Assembly: GCF_016629665.1 (NCBI RefSeq) | Contig: NZ_JAEPRQ010000006.1 | Location: forward strand, 62,001 to 126,000 | Reading direction: 5' to 3' | From: Paracoccus caeni | GTDB taxonomy: Bacteria; Pseudomonadota; Alphaproteobacteria; Rhodobacterales; Rhodobacteraceae | DNA length: 64,000 nt | Shown: piece after piece, positions 38,754 to 50,866 of the stretch | How the letters are laid out: the number at the start of each line of letters is the position of its first letter | How positions within the stretch are numbered: the first letter of the stretch is position 1 | Program-made: the position numbers and the translations under genes | The notes under the pieces: model-generated | Databases searched by the model: none | The model's input: only the letters and a program-made list of their open reading frames with translations | What the model was told of the DNA's origin: nothing

Positions 38754-39541
38754 TCCCTCGCGCCATCCTGACACGGATCGACAGGGTTGCCGTTCAGGGC
38801 CGTACTGGCCCGATCCTGTCGGCATGCGAAACGGATGGCGAAGACGATGAAATCGAGGTTTTCGTCAAGCTGTCTGCAGGGTGTGATCAGCAGGTCGTGA
38901 ACCTGGCGAGAGAAGCGATTGCGGCATGCCTCGCTGCCGATCTGCGACTTCCGGTACCCAAGCCATGGCTGGTGGAGATACCGCCTGAAATCATCCCTGT
39001 CGTGACCGACCCGCAGATCGCGGACAAGCTTCGCCGCAGCTGCCCCGTGGCGTTCGGCTCTACCCGGTCAACGGGATTTTCCGCATGGAACAGCGGGCAG
39101 CGCCTCTCTGACACAATGAGGCCTGTGGCGGCTGGCATCCTGCTTTTCGACGCCATCATCCAGAACCCCGATCGGCGGGCTGAAAACCCGAACTGCCTTG
39201 TCCGGGGCACCGATCTGCGGATCATCGACCACGAGCTTGCCTTTGCGCATCGGCTCATCCTGTTGTGGCGGGCGCCATGGGTCTTGGGCGGCATGAGGGA
39301 TTTCGAAACCCCTGGCAGGCATATTTTCGTTCAGGAGCTGAAAGGCGCGCCCTTCGACTTCAACGAGATCAAATCTCGTTGGACCGCCTTGTCGGATGCG
39401 CGCCTGCAGGAGTATGAAAGGGCTATCCCTCCGGAGTGGGCAGCCGCCCGCGTCGACATAGATGCTGCGCTGAAGTTGATCGCCGACGCAAGGGACAACA
39501 TCGATGCATGCATCGGGGAACTTGGGAGGATACTGGCATGA
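38750..39541 (+). CDS. HipA-like kinase (HipA_2 family)
   Basis: 263 residues. Kinase-type motifs: VFVKLSAG with a candidate ATP lysine, the catalytic loop ILLFDAIIQNPDRRAENPN, and LRIIDHELAFAH in place of the metal-binding DFG motif. These fit the compact HipA-like kinase family that is commonly encoded with DUF3037. HipA toxins phosphorylate glutamyl-tRNA synthetase; the target of this subfamily is unknown. Coupled by ATGA to hsdS upstream and by 4 nt to the DUF3037 gene downstream. Confidence 0.8.
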   Translation: MIPRAILTRIDRVAVQGRTGPILSACETDGEDDEIEVFVKLSAGCDQQVVNLAREAIAACLAADLRLPVPKPWLVEIPPEIIPVVTDPQIADKLRRSCPVAFGSTRSTGFSAWNSGQRLSDTMRPVAAGILLFDAIIQNPDRRAENPNCLVRGTDLRIIDHELAFAHRLILLWRAPWVLGGMRDFETPGRHIFVQELKGAPFDFNEIKSRWTALSDARLQEYERAIPPEWAAARVDIDAALKLIADARDNIDACIGELGRILA

Positions 39542-40395
39542 CCACGAAGGAGCCGTACAGCTACGTCGTTCTGCGCTACATTCATGACGTCCTGACGGGC
39601 GAGTTCGTGAATGTCGGCCTCGTCATGGTCGTTCCCGGCCGCCCGCTCATCCTTTCGAAGTCACGCAAGACCTTCGGGCGCATCAAGAGCGTTTTTCCGG
39701 ATCTGGACAGCGAAGCCTACAAGGGCGCAATCGATGCGATCGAGCGCGGTATGAGAAGCGTCCAGCGAAGCTTGAAGGACGAGGGTCTCTTCAAGGACGG
39801 TAAGACTGCGGGCGATTATGCACGTATCGCGCTGCCTCTGGACGATAGCTCATTGCAGTGGTCGCCGGTCGGTGCGGGCCTGACCACTGATCCACAGAAG
39901 ACATTTGATCAATTGTATCAGAGATTTGTCTCACGGTACGACCGTGCATCGGAGCGCCGTCGGAGCGATGACGACGTCTGGCGCCCTGTGGAAGCGAAGC
40001 TCAAGGAGCACGGCGTCAACGTTGAACTGGAAGCCAAGCGCATCCAAGGCAACACCGACGCGGTGGAGTTTCGCCATGCCTGGAAGAACGGGCGCTGGCA
40101 CGTCTACGAGCCTCTGTCCTTTGACCTCTCGGATGCAGACAATATCAAGGACAAGGCACGCCGCTGGCTCGGTCACCTTTCAGCAGTGAAGATCGGTACG
40201 ACTGAAGATGTCCAAGTGCATTTCATCGTCGGTCGTCCTCAGAACGCGTCTTTGGTGCCCGCTTACAGGAACGCCGTTGAAATCCTTCGTCAGGTTCCCT
40301 TCGACAACAAGGTCTTCGAGGAGGACCAGATCGAGGACTTTGTGAATCAGATCGAGGATGAAGTTCGGCACCATGAGGGTCGTGCTCAACACTAG
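39538..40395 (+). CDS. DUF3037 domain protein, partner of the HipA-like kinase
   Basis: 285 residues. Begins YSYVVLRYIHDVLTGEFVNV, then GLVMVVPGRPLILSKSRK, the DUF3037 opening, followed by a helical middle (AYKGAIDAIERGMRSVQRSL) and a C-terminal alpha/beta region. Function is unknown; the gene regularly accompanies HipA_2 kinases and may be its substrate, regulator or antidote. It is the last gene of the overlapping hsdM-hsdS-hipA-DUF3037 chain. About 290 nt of non-coding sequence follows before tRNA-Ser. Confidence 0.82.
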   Translation: MTTKEPYSYVVLRYIHDVLTGEFVNVGLVMVVPGRPLILSKSRKTFGRIKSVFPDLDSEAYKGAIDAIERGMRSVQRSLKDEGLFKDGKTAGDYARIALPLDDSSLQWSPVGAGLTTDPQKTFDQLYQRFVSRYDRASERRRSDDDVWRPVEAKLKEHGVNVELEAKRIQGNTDAVEFRHAWKNGRWHVYEPLSFDLSDADNIKDKARRWLGHLSAVKIGTTEDVQVHFIVGRPQNASLVPAYRNAVEILRQVPFDNKVFEEDQIEDFVNQIEDEVRHHEGRAQH

Positions 40396-40533
40396 AGCAC
40401 GACCCTACTGTTGCGACCGGTTCGCTGCCAGAGGCATCTTGGCACGGATGGCAAAGGCGAACTTGACCCATGATCAAATGCGACTGAATCTTTTTGAGAT
40501 CAATTACTTGTTCGCTGATAACCGTGATCGGCG

Positions 40534-40607
40534 CGGTTAACAGGTCCGGAGAATTCCGCCCCTGAGAGACCGCTTCGGGGCCTCGCAGCGGCAGGGGCGG
40601 TTAACAG
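40534..40607. repeat. Two copies of CGGTTAACAG
   Basis: The decamer CGGTTAACAG occurs at 40534-40543 and 40598-40607. The 64-nt step between them contains a GC hairpin (GCCCC...GGGGC). They lie between the island's last gene and the tRNA terminator. Meaning unknown; they may mark the end of the island. Confidence 0.4.
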
Positions 40608-40635
40608 CCCCACCCGCATAACCCTCGAAAACAAC

Positions 40636-40659
40636 GGAAAAATCCGGCCGCAGCCGGAT
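40636..40659 (-). terminator. Intrinsic terminator of tRNA-Ser
   Basis: On the minus strand, stem ATCCGGC, loop TGCG, stem GCCGGAT, then TTTTTCC. It begins 27 nt after the tRNA 3' end. Confidence 0.85.
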
Positions 40660-40685
40660 CGGGAGAACGCTTTCGCGAGGGCAAG

Positions 40686-40775
40686 TGGCGGAGGCGGTGG
40701 GATTCGAACCCACGGTGGACTTTCACCCACGTCGGTTTTCAAGACCGGTGCATTAAACCACTCTGCCACGCCTCC
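40686..40775 (-). tRNA. tRNA-Ser (anticodon UGA)
   Basis: 90-nt gene with encoded CCA. Acceptor stem GGAGGCG pairs with CGCCTCC. D-arm GTGGCAGAGTGGTTTAATGC, anticodon loop CTTGAAA giving UGA, a long variable arm with GTGGGTGAAAGTCCAC as expected for a class II tRNA, and T-loop GGTTCGAATCC. The 3' end faces the accessory island and its terminator, making this a typical integration target. Confidence 0.97.
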
Positions 40776-40819
40776 GACGGATGCGGCTTATCCGCTTGCG
40801 GCTTGCCGCGCAACCGTGC

Positions 40820-41323
40820 TCAGCGGCGAAGTGTGCCCACGTTGCTTGCGCCGACGATCTCGACAGCGGTGATGCGCGCAAGCTGCACATGCGACAGCGA
40901 CATCGCCGCGTTGATCGTATCGGTCGCGGGATTGGCGATCATCCGGGCGGCGTCGGAATCGGGCAGGGGCGGCACGCCGACAAGGCGCAGGCGCAGCACG
41001 CCATCCGCGTCGGGGCTGATCCGTCCCGGCGGCTGTGGTGTCATCGTTACCAATTCAACCGAGGAATAGCCCTTGGTCGGCGGCACGGCCTGCACGACCA
41101 GCAGGCGACCTTCGCTCAGCGGTTCCCACCGGGCGCTGACGATCTGTCCGATCGCGGGGCGTTGATCGGTTCCGGCTGTATAGCCGCCATCGGGCTCAAG
41201 CGTCTTGGGGCCGGATGAGCCTGAACCCCACCGCAGCGGGTTCCAGCCGCTATCGCTGAAGCGTCCGCCGCAACCGGCAAGGACCAGGGTCGCGATCAGC
41301 AAAGGCAGGGTCAGTCGTCTCAT
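40820..41323 (-). CDS. Probable lipoprotein, function unknown
   Basis: 167 residues. Signal with lipobox MRRLTLPLLIATLVLAGC, then a Gly/Ser-rich linker and a domain with ARWEPLSEGRLLVVQAVPP and ITAVEIVGASNVGTLRR at the end. The ATG at 41323 is chosen because the lipoprotein signal begins there; upstream in-frame starts would bury it. I do not recognise a family, though similar proteins follow tRNA-Ser in relatives as far as I recall. It would be lipidated by Lgt and anchored in the envelope. Confidence 0.75.
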   Translation of the reverse strand: MRRLTLPLLIATLVLAGCGGRFSDSGWNPLRWGSGSSGPKTLEPDGGYTAGTDQRPAIGQIVSARWEPLSEGRLLVVQAVPPTKGYSSVELVTMTPQPPGRISPDADGVLRLRLVGVPPLPDSDAARMIANPATDTINAAMSLSHVQLARITAVEIVGASNVGTLRR

Positions 41324-41461
41324 GTCACCATCCCGAAGTTTCGGCCGCTTCATCCGGCGCGGATTTTGCAAAGTGTTAGGCGAAAAGCCGGGCCGGATAA
41401 AGGCTCTTTGACCTTCCCCGCCGCGCGCGCTAGGTCACAGCCATGCCGAAAGGAACCGATG

Positions 41462-41872
41462 ATGGCCACCAAAGCCTTTGAAGAGATCGCCGAGACCTTC
41501 GATTTCCTTGACGATTGGGAGGATCGCTATCGTCATGTGATCGAGCTGGGCAAGGCAATGCCGCCGATGGATCCGGCGCTGCAGGTGCCCGCAACCAAGG
41601 TCGATGGCTGCGCCAGTCAGGTCTGGATCATGCCGGTGGTGCAGGATGGCCGCTTCGATTTTCAGGGCGACAGCGATGCGATGATCGTCCGCGGGCTGAT
41701 CGCGATCCTGCACGCGCTGTATTCCGGCGTTCCCCTGACCGAGGTGCGCGCGATCGATGCACAGGCCGAATTGGCCCGGCTGGGCCTGGACGAGCATCTG
41801 TCCTCGCAGCGTTCCAATGGGCTGCGCGCGATGGTTGAAAGGATCAGGCTGCTCGCCGCCGACGCAGGCTGA
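41462..41872 (+). CDS. sufE: Cysteine desulfuration protein SufE
   Basis: 136 residues, sulfur acceptor for SufS. Seen: [20 protein letters not shown], the persulfide-carrying cysteine in [11 protein letters not shown], and [17 protein letters not shown] at the end. AAGGA lies 7 nt before the ATG at 41462; an ATG directly before it (41459) is possible. It is encoded 28 kb from sufS. Its last 29 nt overlap the end of the opposing mnmA. Confidence 0.94.
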   Translation: MATKAFEEIAETFDFLDDWEDRYRHVIELGKAMPPMDPALQVPATKVDGCASQVWIMPVVQDGRFDFQGDSDAMIVRGLIAILHALYSGVPLTEVRAIDAQAELARLGLDEHLSSQRSNGLRAMVERIRLLAADAG

Positions 41873-43016
41873 TCCAGCCGCCGCCAAGCACGCGGGTGCT
41901 GTCAGGCGCGTAGAAGACGCAGGCTTGACCCGGGCTGACGCCTTCCTCGGCGTCCAGCAATTCGACCTCGGCCCGGCCATTGCCTGACGGTCGCAGGATC
42001 GCGGGCTTTGGCGGACGGGTAGAGCGGATGCGGACAAGGCAGGGGATTTCACCCTCGAACGGCGCGTCACCCAGCCAGTTGACCTCGGTGATCGCCACGA
42101 CGGTCGTAGCCAGCGCCGATTTCGGGCCGACGATGACGTGGCGCAGATCGGGGTCCAGCCGGACCACATAAAGCGGATCGCCCAAGCCGCCGATCCCAAG
42201 GCCACGCCGCTGACCGATCGTGTAATGGATCACGCCACGATGCTGGCCCAGCACATTGCCGTCCATATCGACGATATCGCCCGGATCGGCGGCACCGGGG
42301 CGCAATTTCTCGATCACCGATGCGTAATCGCCGTTCGGCACGAAGCAGATATCCTGACTGTCGGGTTTGTCGGCAACGCCCAGCCCGTATTCCGCCGCCA
42401 AGGCCCGGGTTTCTGCCTTGCTTTCCAGATGGCCCAGCGGGAAGCGCAGGAAATCAAGCTGCTCTTGCGTGGTCGAGAACAGGAAATAGCTTTGATCGCG
42501 GTTCGGGTCGGCGGCCATGTGCAACTCGGCCCGCGCGGCACCGTCCTTGCGCTGGATATAGTGGCCGGTCGCCATGCAATCGGCATCCAGATCGCGGGCG
42601 GTCATCAGCAGATCGCGAAACTTCACCCGCTCGTTGCAGCGGATGCAGGGAACCGGGGTCGCGCCCGCCAGATAGGCATCGGCAAATTCGTCGATCACCG
42701 ATTCGCGGAACTTGTTCTCGTAATCCAGCACGTAATGCGGAAAGCCCATGCGCTCGGCCACGCGGCGGGCGTCATGGATATCCTGACCGGCGCAGCAGGC
42801 GCCTTTCTTGGCCAAAGCCGCGCCGTGATCATAAAGCTGCAACGTCACGCCGATGACATCATAGCCTTCGGATTTCAGCTTCGCCGCCACGACAGAACTG
42901 TCCACGCCGCCCGACATCGCCACGACCACGCGCGTCTGTGCCGGCGGCTTCGCAAAGCCCAGCGAGTTCAATTCGGTGGCACGCGCTGTCGTCGGCGCGG
43001 GGCTGTGGATCGTCAT
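41844..43016 (-). CDS. mnmA: tRNA-specific 2-thiouridylase MnmA
   Basis: 390 residues, adds sulfur to U34 of Glu, Gln and Lys tRNAs. Seen: PP-loop [18 protein letters not shown], the first catalytic cysteine in [13 protein letters not shown], the second in [12 protein letters not shown], and [12 protein letters not shown]. Length is normal with a slightly extended N-terminus. Convergent with sufE, whose gene end it overlaps; both belong to sulfur transfer chemistry. Confidence 0.96.
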   Translation of the reverse strand: MTIHSPAPTTARATELNSLGFAKPPAQTRVVVAMSGGVDSSVVAAKLKSEGYDVIGVTLQLYDHGAALAKKGACCAGQDIHDARRVAERMGFPHYVLDYENKFRESVIDEFADAYLAGATPVPCIRCNERVKFRDLLMTARDLDADCMATGHYIQRKDGAARAELHMAADPNRDQSYFLFSTTQEQLDFLRFPLGHLESKAETRALAAEYGLGVADKPDSQDICFVPNGDYASVIEKLRPGAADPGDIVDMDGNVLGQHRGVIHYTIGQRRGLGIGGLGDPLYVVRLDPDLRHVIVGPKSALATTVVAITEVNWLGDAPFEGEIPCLVRIRSTRPPKPAILRPSGNGRAEVELLDAEEGVSPGQACVFYAPDSTRVLGGGWISLRRRRAA

Positions 43017-43103
43017 GACGAAGTCTCGGATATGAAGATGTGTCGAAATATAGGCAAATGCTGTGCATTCTCAACCCATGGAGGCACAGAATCGGCATAG
43101 CGG

Positions 43104-43118
43104 CTAACCGCGAATTAA
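43104..43118. promoter_or_regulatory. Candidate CtrA box before sciP
   Basis: CTAA-CCGCGAA-TTAA: one mismatch from the CtrA consensus TTAA-N7-TTAA, 44 nt before the sciP start. A GANTC site (43089-43093) lies 10 nt upstream. Confidence 0.6.
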
Positions 43119-43161
43119 AACTGATCGGCCAAAGTCCCTTCATGAGTGAGGGACAGGTGGA

Positions 43162-43437
43162 ATGTTCGTGAAAAGATCAGAGACGCCGCGCACCGCGATT
43201 CTGCCCGACGGCACGGTTCTTTCGCTGGCCGATCTGCCGCCGCTTGATGTGCGGTGGGTGGCAAGTCGCAAGGAAACCGTTGTCTATGCGGTGGCCTATG
43301 GACTGCTGACGCGGGAGGAGGCTTTGCGCCGTTACGGCCTCTCGGATGAAGAGTTCGATGCATGGGTCAACGCGATTCGGCGGCATGGAAGAATGGCGCT
43401 GAAAGTCACCGCTTTGCAGCGCTATCGAAAACAATAA
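43162..43437 (+). CDS. sciP: DUF1153 family protein, SciP (CtrA inhibitor)
   Basis: 91 residues. Seen: RTAILPDGTVLSLADLPP, RWVASRKETVVYAVAYGLL and TREEALRRYGLSDEEFDAW, the helix-turn-helix of the SciP family. In Caulobacter SciP binds CtrA and blocks activation of its targets in G1. Here it sits 109 nt before ctrA, and both genes have CtrA-like boxes upstream, indicating a local control circuit. Confidence 0.92.
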   Translation: MFVKRSETPRTAILPDGTVLSLADLPPLDVRWVASRKETVVYAVAYGLLTREEALRRYGLSDEEFDAWVNAIRRHGRMALKVTALQRYRKQ

Positions 43438-43478
43438 ATCTTCAAAAACCCCAGACGTAAGCGTTTGCGCGAATCTTG

Positions 43479-43493
43479 GTAACCTCATATTAA
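43479..43493. promoter_or_regulatory. Candidate CtrA box before ctrA
   Basis: GTAA-CCTCATA-TTAA: one mismatch from TTAA-N7-TTAA, 52 nt before the ctrA start. GANTC sites flank it at 43471-43475 and 43525-43529. This suggests autoregulation and control by CcrM methylation, as known for ctrA P1 in Caulobacter. Confidence 0.65.
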
Positions 43494-43545
43494 CCTTCTG
43501 GGCCGATGGTCGAGGGACTTAGGCGAATCGGGGGCAACACGAGAT

Positions 43546-44253
43546 ATGAGAATTTTACTGGTTGAGGACGACCCAAGCACGGCACGCGCAATCGAGCTGA
43601 TGCTGACGGCGGCAAGTTACAACGTTTTTCGCACCGATATGGGTGAGGAAGGCATCGATCTGGCAAAGCTCTATGACTACGATCTGATCCTCTTGGATCT
43701 GGATCTGCCGGACATGCACGGGATGGAGGTGTTGCGTCACCTGCGTCTTGCGCGGATCGACACGCCGATCCTGATCCTGACCGGGTCGGACGACACTGAA
43801 AGCAAGCTGCGCGGCTTTGGCTTCGGTGCCGATGACTATATGACCAAACCCTTCAATCGCGAGGAATTGCAGGCCCGGATTCAGGCGATCATCCGTCGCT
43901 CGAAAGGTCACAGTCAGGCGATCATCCGCACCGGCGAGATCGTGGTCAATCTGGATGCGCGCACGGTCGAAGTGAAGGGCAAGTCGGTCAATCTGACCGG
44001 CAAGGAATACCAAATCCTTGAACTTCTCAGCCTGCGAAAAGGCACGACGCTGACCAAAGAGATGTTTCTGAATCACCTCTATGGCGGCATGGATGAGCCT
44101 GAGCTGAAGATCATCGACGTTTTCATCTGCAAGCTGCGCAAGAAACTGTCCGAGGCGAACCAGGGCGACAACCATATCGAGACGGTATGGGGACGCGGTT
44201 ATGTGCTGCGCGAGCCCAATCCCGGAGAGGGACGGATCGCACTTGGCGCCTAG
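43546..44253 (+). CDS. ctrA: Cell cycle response regulator CtrA
   Basis: 235 residues, OmpR-type regulator. Receiver domain: [20 protein letters not shown], the phosphoacceptor aspartate in [17 protein letters not shown], and the lysine in [15 protein letters not shown]-binding domain: [39 protein letters not shown] and the [15 protein letters not shown] wing. The sequence is the CtrA subfamily almost throughout. In Rhodobacterales CtrA governs motility, gene transfer agents and quorum-linked traits rather than viability. A strong terminator follows. Confidence 0.97.
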   Translation: MRILLVEDDPSTARAIELMLTAASYNVFRTDMGEEGIDLAKLYDYDLILLDLDLPDMHGMEVLRHLRLARIDTPILILTGSDDTESKLRGFGFGADDYMTKPFNREELQARIQAIIRRSKGHSQAIIRTGEIVVNLDARTVEVKGKSVNLTGKEYQILELLSLRKGTTLTKEMFLNHLYGGMDEPELKIIDVFICKLRKKLSEANQGDNHIETVWGRGYVLREPNPGEGRIALGA

Positions 44254-44333
44254 CAGGCCGCACACTGTCTTCCCTTCATCGGAGGTAAGGCGCTGACGCG
44301 GCATCGCTCACGGAACATGTGCCGCGGTTGACG

Positions 44334-44371
44334 AAGACCGGGTTGCGCGACGGCGTTTCCCGGTCTTTTCT
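44334..44371 (+). terminator. Intrinsic terminator after ctrA
   Basis: Stem AAGACCGGG (44334-44342) and CCCGGTCTT (44359-44367), 16-nt loop, followed by TTC. About 80 nt after the ctrA stop, before ligA. Confidence 0.75.
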
Positions 44372-44460
44372 TGCGCATAACGTTGCACTGGTCGGTCAAG
44401 GCGTGTCTTTGCTTTCGCCTTGTCAGCACTCTGGGAAACCGGCATCCGGTCACGTTATAG

Positions 44461-48788
<4,328 letters not shown>

Positions 48789-48825
48789 GTTCTAACGACG
48801 TTCGCATAATGTTCTTAAAATGTTC
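48789..48825 (+). promoter_or_regulatory. Tandem SOS (LexA) operator: four GTTC at 11-bp steps
   Basis: GTTC occurs at 48789, 48800, 48811 and 48822, each separated by exactly 7 nt. That makes three overlapping copies of GTTC-N7-GTTC, the LexA recognition pattern established for alphaproteobacteria such as Rhodobacter and Paracoccus. TTTACA (48826-48831), next to the last copy, resembles a -35 hexamer, so bound LexA would cover the promoter. The downstream gene is the 31-codon membrane peptide at 48882. Confidence 0.82.
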
Positions 48826-48881
48826 TTTACATACAACCAGAGATATGAGAACAAATAGGCAACCGATGAGGAGTTGCCGCC

Positions 48882-48977
48882 ATGTCCCGCGAATTCGTCT
48901 CTGATCTTCTTGGGGTCGCCGCCCTGTCCGTCACCACCATCGTGGTGCTGTGGCTGCCCGCGATCCTGCAAGCCTGA
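48882..48977 (+). CDS. 31-residue single-span membrane peptide under SOS-type control
   Basis: The product starts MSREFVSDLLGVAALSVTTI and ends in a hydrophobic run with WLPAILQA. The first eight residues are polar; residues 9-29 could span the inner membrane once. AGGAG lies 8 nt before the ATG. It stands between a tandem LexA-type operator and a strong terminator, so it appears to be a complete one-gene unit of about 200 nt. Caulobacter SidA, an SOS-induced 29-residue inner membrane inhibitor of division, has the same size, topology and control; I see no clear sequence match and propose analogy only. Confidence 0.72.
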   Translation: MSREFVSDLLGVAALSVTTIVVLWLPAILQA

Positions 48978-49049
48978 CTCTCTGCCCCGCGTTGCGATGA
49001 CGGCGCCACCGCCTGTGCGCCATCTGGTCCCCCTGCACGCGCAACTTGA

Positions 49050-49076
49050 CCGGCCCCTTTGTGGGCCGGTTTTTTC
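49050..49076 (+). terminator. Intrinsic terminator of the small SOS-type unit
   Basis: Stem CCGGCCC (49050-49056), loop CTTTGT, stem GGGCCGG (49063-49069), then TTTTTTC. It works only in the plus direction; the minus side has no T run. Confidence 0.88.
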
Positions 49077-49086
49077 TTGGGCTGTT

Positions 49087-49533
49087 TCAGGCTGCGGCCA
49101 GCGCGTGATCCAAGGCCTCAAGCGTGGCGTCCCATGCAAGCAGGATCGAGGCATGGCGGTTCGGATATTCTCGCGCCGGCAGCAGCGTTTCCAGTTCCGC
49201 AAAGGGCGCGGCGGGGGGCTGTCCGTCTTGCTTCAGCATGGCTTGCAATGCATCGCGTGCGGTCTGAATTTCCTCGCGGCTGCGCCCGATCACCGCGCTG
49301 CCAAGGACCGAGGCCGAAGCCTGCCCAAGCGCGCAGGCCCGCACCTCTTGCGCGAAATCGGCGATGCGACCATCGGCAGTGGTGGTCAGATGCACCGTCA
49401 CCGAAGAACCGCATTGGGGCGAACGGCGCATGGCGCTTGCCTCAGGCGCGTCAAGCCTGCCCAAATGCGGGATCGTCGTGGTCAGCGCCAGAATCCGGCG
49501 CGAATAGAGCTGCATCAGGTCGCTATCGGCCAT
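49087..49533 (-). CDS. Fe-S cluster scaffold-like protein, NifU/IscU N-terminal family
   Basis: 148 residues. Conserved cysteines in RRSPQCGSSVTVHL and EVRACALGQASASVL match two of the three IscU/SufU ligands. Aspartate in LTTTADGRIADF and a helical C-terminal part follow. Such proteins accompany SUF systems in Rhodobacteraceae as a possible sulfur or cluster acceptor. The third cysteine of SufU is not seen. Divergent from hisI with a 61-nt gap. Confidence 0.8.
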   Translation of the reverse strand: MADSDLMQLYSRRILALTTTIPHLGRLDAPEASAMRRSPQCGSSVTVHLTTTADGRIADFAQEVRACALGQASASVLGSAVIGRSREEIQTARDALQAMLKQDGQPPAAPFAELETLLPAREYPNRHASILLAWDATLEALDHALAAA

Positions 49534-49594
49534 TGGTCTTTTCCACAGGCTGCCTTAGCCCTAGATAGGGGCGGCAATGCTGAAAGGAAACCCG

Positions 49595-49951
49595 ATGTTC
49601 GACCCGTCGCGGCTGAAATACGACCAGAACGGCCTGATTCCCGCGATCGCGCAGGATGCTGGGACCGGCGATGTGCTGATGATGGCGTGGATGAACGCCG
49701 AAAGCGTGGCGCAGACGCTGAAGACCGGGAGGGTCACCTATTGGTCGCGGTCGCGGCAGTCTTTCTGGATCAAGGGGGAAAGCTCGGGCCATGTGCAGGA
49801 GCTGGTCGAGCTGCGGGTGGATTGCGATGCGGATTGTCTGTTGGTGCTGGTGAACCAGACCGGGCCTGCCTGTCACACCAATCGGCGGTCGTGTTTTTAC
49901 ACGGCGGTTCGTGACGGCGAAGAGGTCGAGATCCTGCGGCCAATGGCGTAG
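49595..49951 (+). CDS. hisI: Phosphoribosyl-AMP cyclohydrolase HisI
   Basis: 118 residues, third step of histidine synthesis. Seen: [40 protein letters not shown], the zinc/magnesium ligands in [12 protein letters not shown] and [13 protein letters not shown]. The ATG at 49595 follows GAAAGGAAA. It stands alone without HisE fusion, as usual in this group. Confidence 0.96.
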   Translation: MFDPSRLKYDQNGLIPAIAQDAGTGDVLMMAWMNAESVAQTLKTGRVTYWSRSRQSFWIKGESSGHVQELVELRVDCDADCLLVLVNQTGPACHTNRRSCFYTAVRDGEEVEILRPMA

Positions 49952-50005
49952 GGGGCTTTGCCCCCGCCGCCGTATCGGCGACTCCCCCAGGATATTTTTG
50001 GACCA
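49951..50005. repeat. Copy of a dispersed Rhodobacteraceae intergenic repeat with hairpins
   Basis: GGGGGC-TTT-GCCCCC begins within the hisI stop codon, followed by a GCCG/CGGC arm pair, then CTCCCCCAGGATATTTTTGG. This GGATATTT form is common between genes in the family and is related to the copy at 23757-23796. The first hairpin may also terminate hisI transcription. Confidence 0.55.
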
Positions 50006-50014
50006 ATCCAGGGG

Positions 50015-50866
50015 TCAGAGATTGAGCATCTGCCGGATCTGGGCGGGGGTGGTGCCGTCGTCGCGATAGTGGCGCAGCGCGCGGGCGTCGTCGCGTTTGG
50101 CAAGGCGTTTGCCGGAATCGTCGCGGATCAGGCGGTGGTGGTGATAGATCGGGGTCGGCAGCTTCAGAAGTTTCTGAAGAAGAACATGTATCCATGTGGA
50201 ATCGAATAGATCTTTGCCACGGGTGATGTGGGTGATGCCCTGTTCGGCATCGTCGATCACCACGGCGAGATGGTAGGATGTGCCCATGCCGCGACGGGAC
50301 AGGATCACGTCGCCGATGCCGTCCAGAAATTCGTCTCGGCTCAGGATATGGTCCTGATCCGGCAAGATGCATTCGTCGCGGAAGCTGAGGTTTTCGATGC
50401 CAAGGGCGTCGAAGGCACGGGCGGTGTCCAGCCGGATCACGTCATCCGGGCCGGTCTCGTCCATTGGCCGATGGCGGCAGGTTCCGGGATAGATGAGGCC
50501 ATCAGGACCGGCGGGCAGGGCGCCTTCCTGCGGGGCCGACAAGGCCGCGCGGATATCGCCGCGTCGGCAGGAACAGGGATAGCAAAGCGGGGCGAGTTGG
50601 GTCAGCGCGTCCTGATAGGCATCCATCCGGTCGGTCTGGCGCATGACCGGGTGCTGCCAATCGAGGCCCAGCCAGAGCAGGTCGTCATAGATCGCGGCCT
50701 CGTATTCCGGTTTGCAGCGGTCGCGGTCGATATCCTCGATCCGCAGCAGGAACTGGCCGGGACTGGCCTCTTGCGCCGCGATCAGCGCCGCATAGGCATG
50801 GCCCAGATGTAAAAGCCCGGTAGGCGAGGGCGCAAAGCGCGTGCGTCTTATTGCGTCGCCAGCCAT
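50015..50866 (-). CDS. gluQ: Glutamyl-Q tRNA(Asp) synthetase GluQ-RS
   Basis: 283 residues, a short glutamyl-tRNA synthetase paralogue that attaches glutamate to queuosine in tRNA-Asp. Seen: [19 protein letters not shown] (HIGH motif), [10 protein letters not shown], the zinc cysteines in [12 protein letters not shown] plus a later CRH, and the KMSKS-like [13 protein letters not shown]. The anticodon-binding domain is absent, as in the family. Its start overlaps the end of trmFO by 19 nt. Confidence 0.93.
   Translation of the reverse strand: MAGDAIRRTRFAPSPTGLLHLGHAYAALIAAQEASPGQFLLRIEDIDRDRCKPEYEAAIYDDLLWLGLDWQHPVMRQTDRMDAYQDALTQLAPLCYPCSCRRGDIRAALSAPQEGALPAGPDGLIYPGTCRHRPMDETGPDDVIRLDTARAFDALGIENLSFRDECILPDQDHILSRDEFLDGIGDVILSRRGMGTSYHLAVVIDDAEQGITHITRGKDLFDSTWIHVLLQKLLKLPTPIYHHHRLIRDDSGKRLAKRDDARALRHYRDDGTTPAQIRQMLNL

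Noticed and set aside
33711..40685. Prophage or integrative element with recombination genes
   Set aside because: No integrase, phage structural or conjugation gene is seen, so only an island remnant is supported.
40500..40769. An 89-codon minus-strand frame starting MAEWFNAPVLKTDVGE
   Set aside because: It is the translation of the tRNA-Ser gene itself, a well-known spurious protein.
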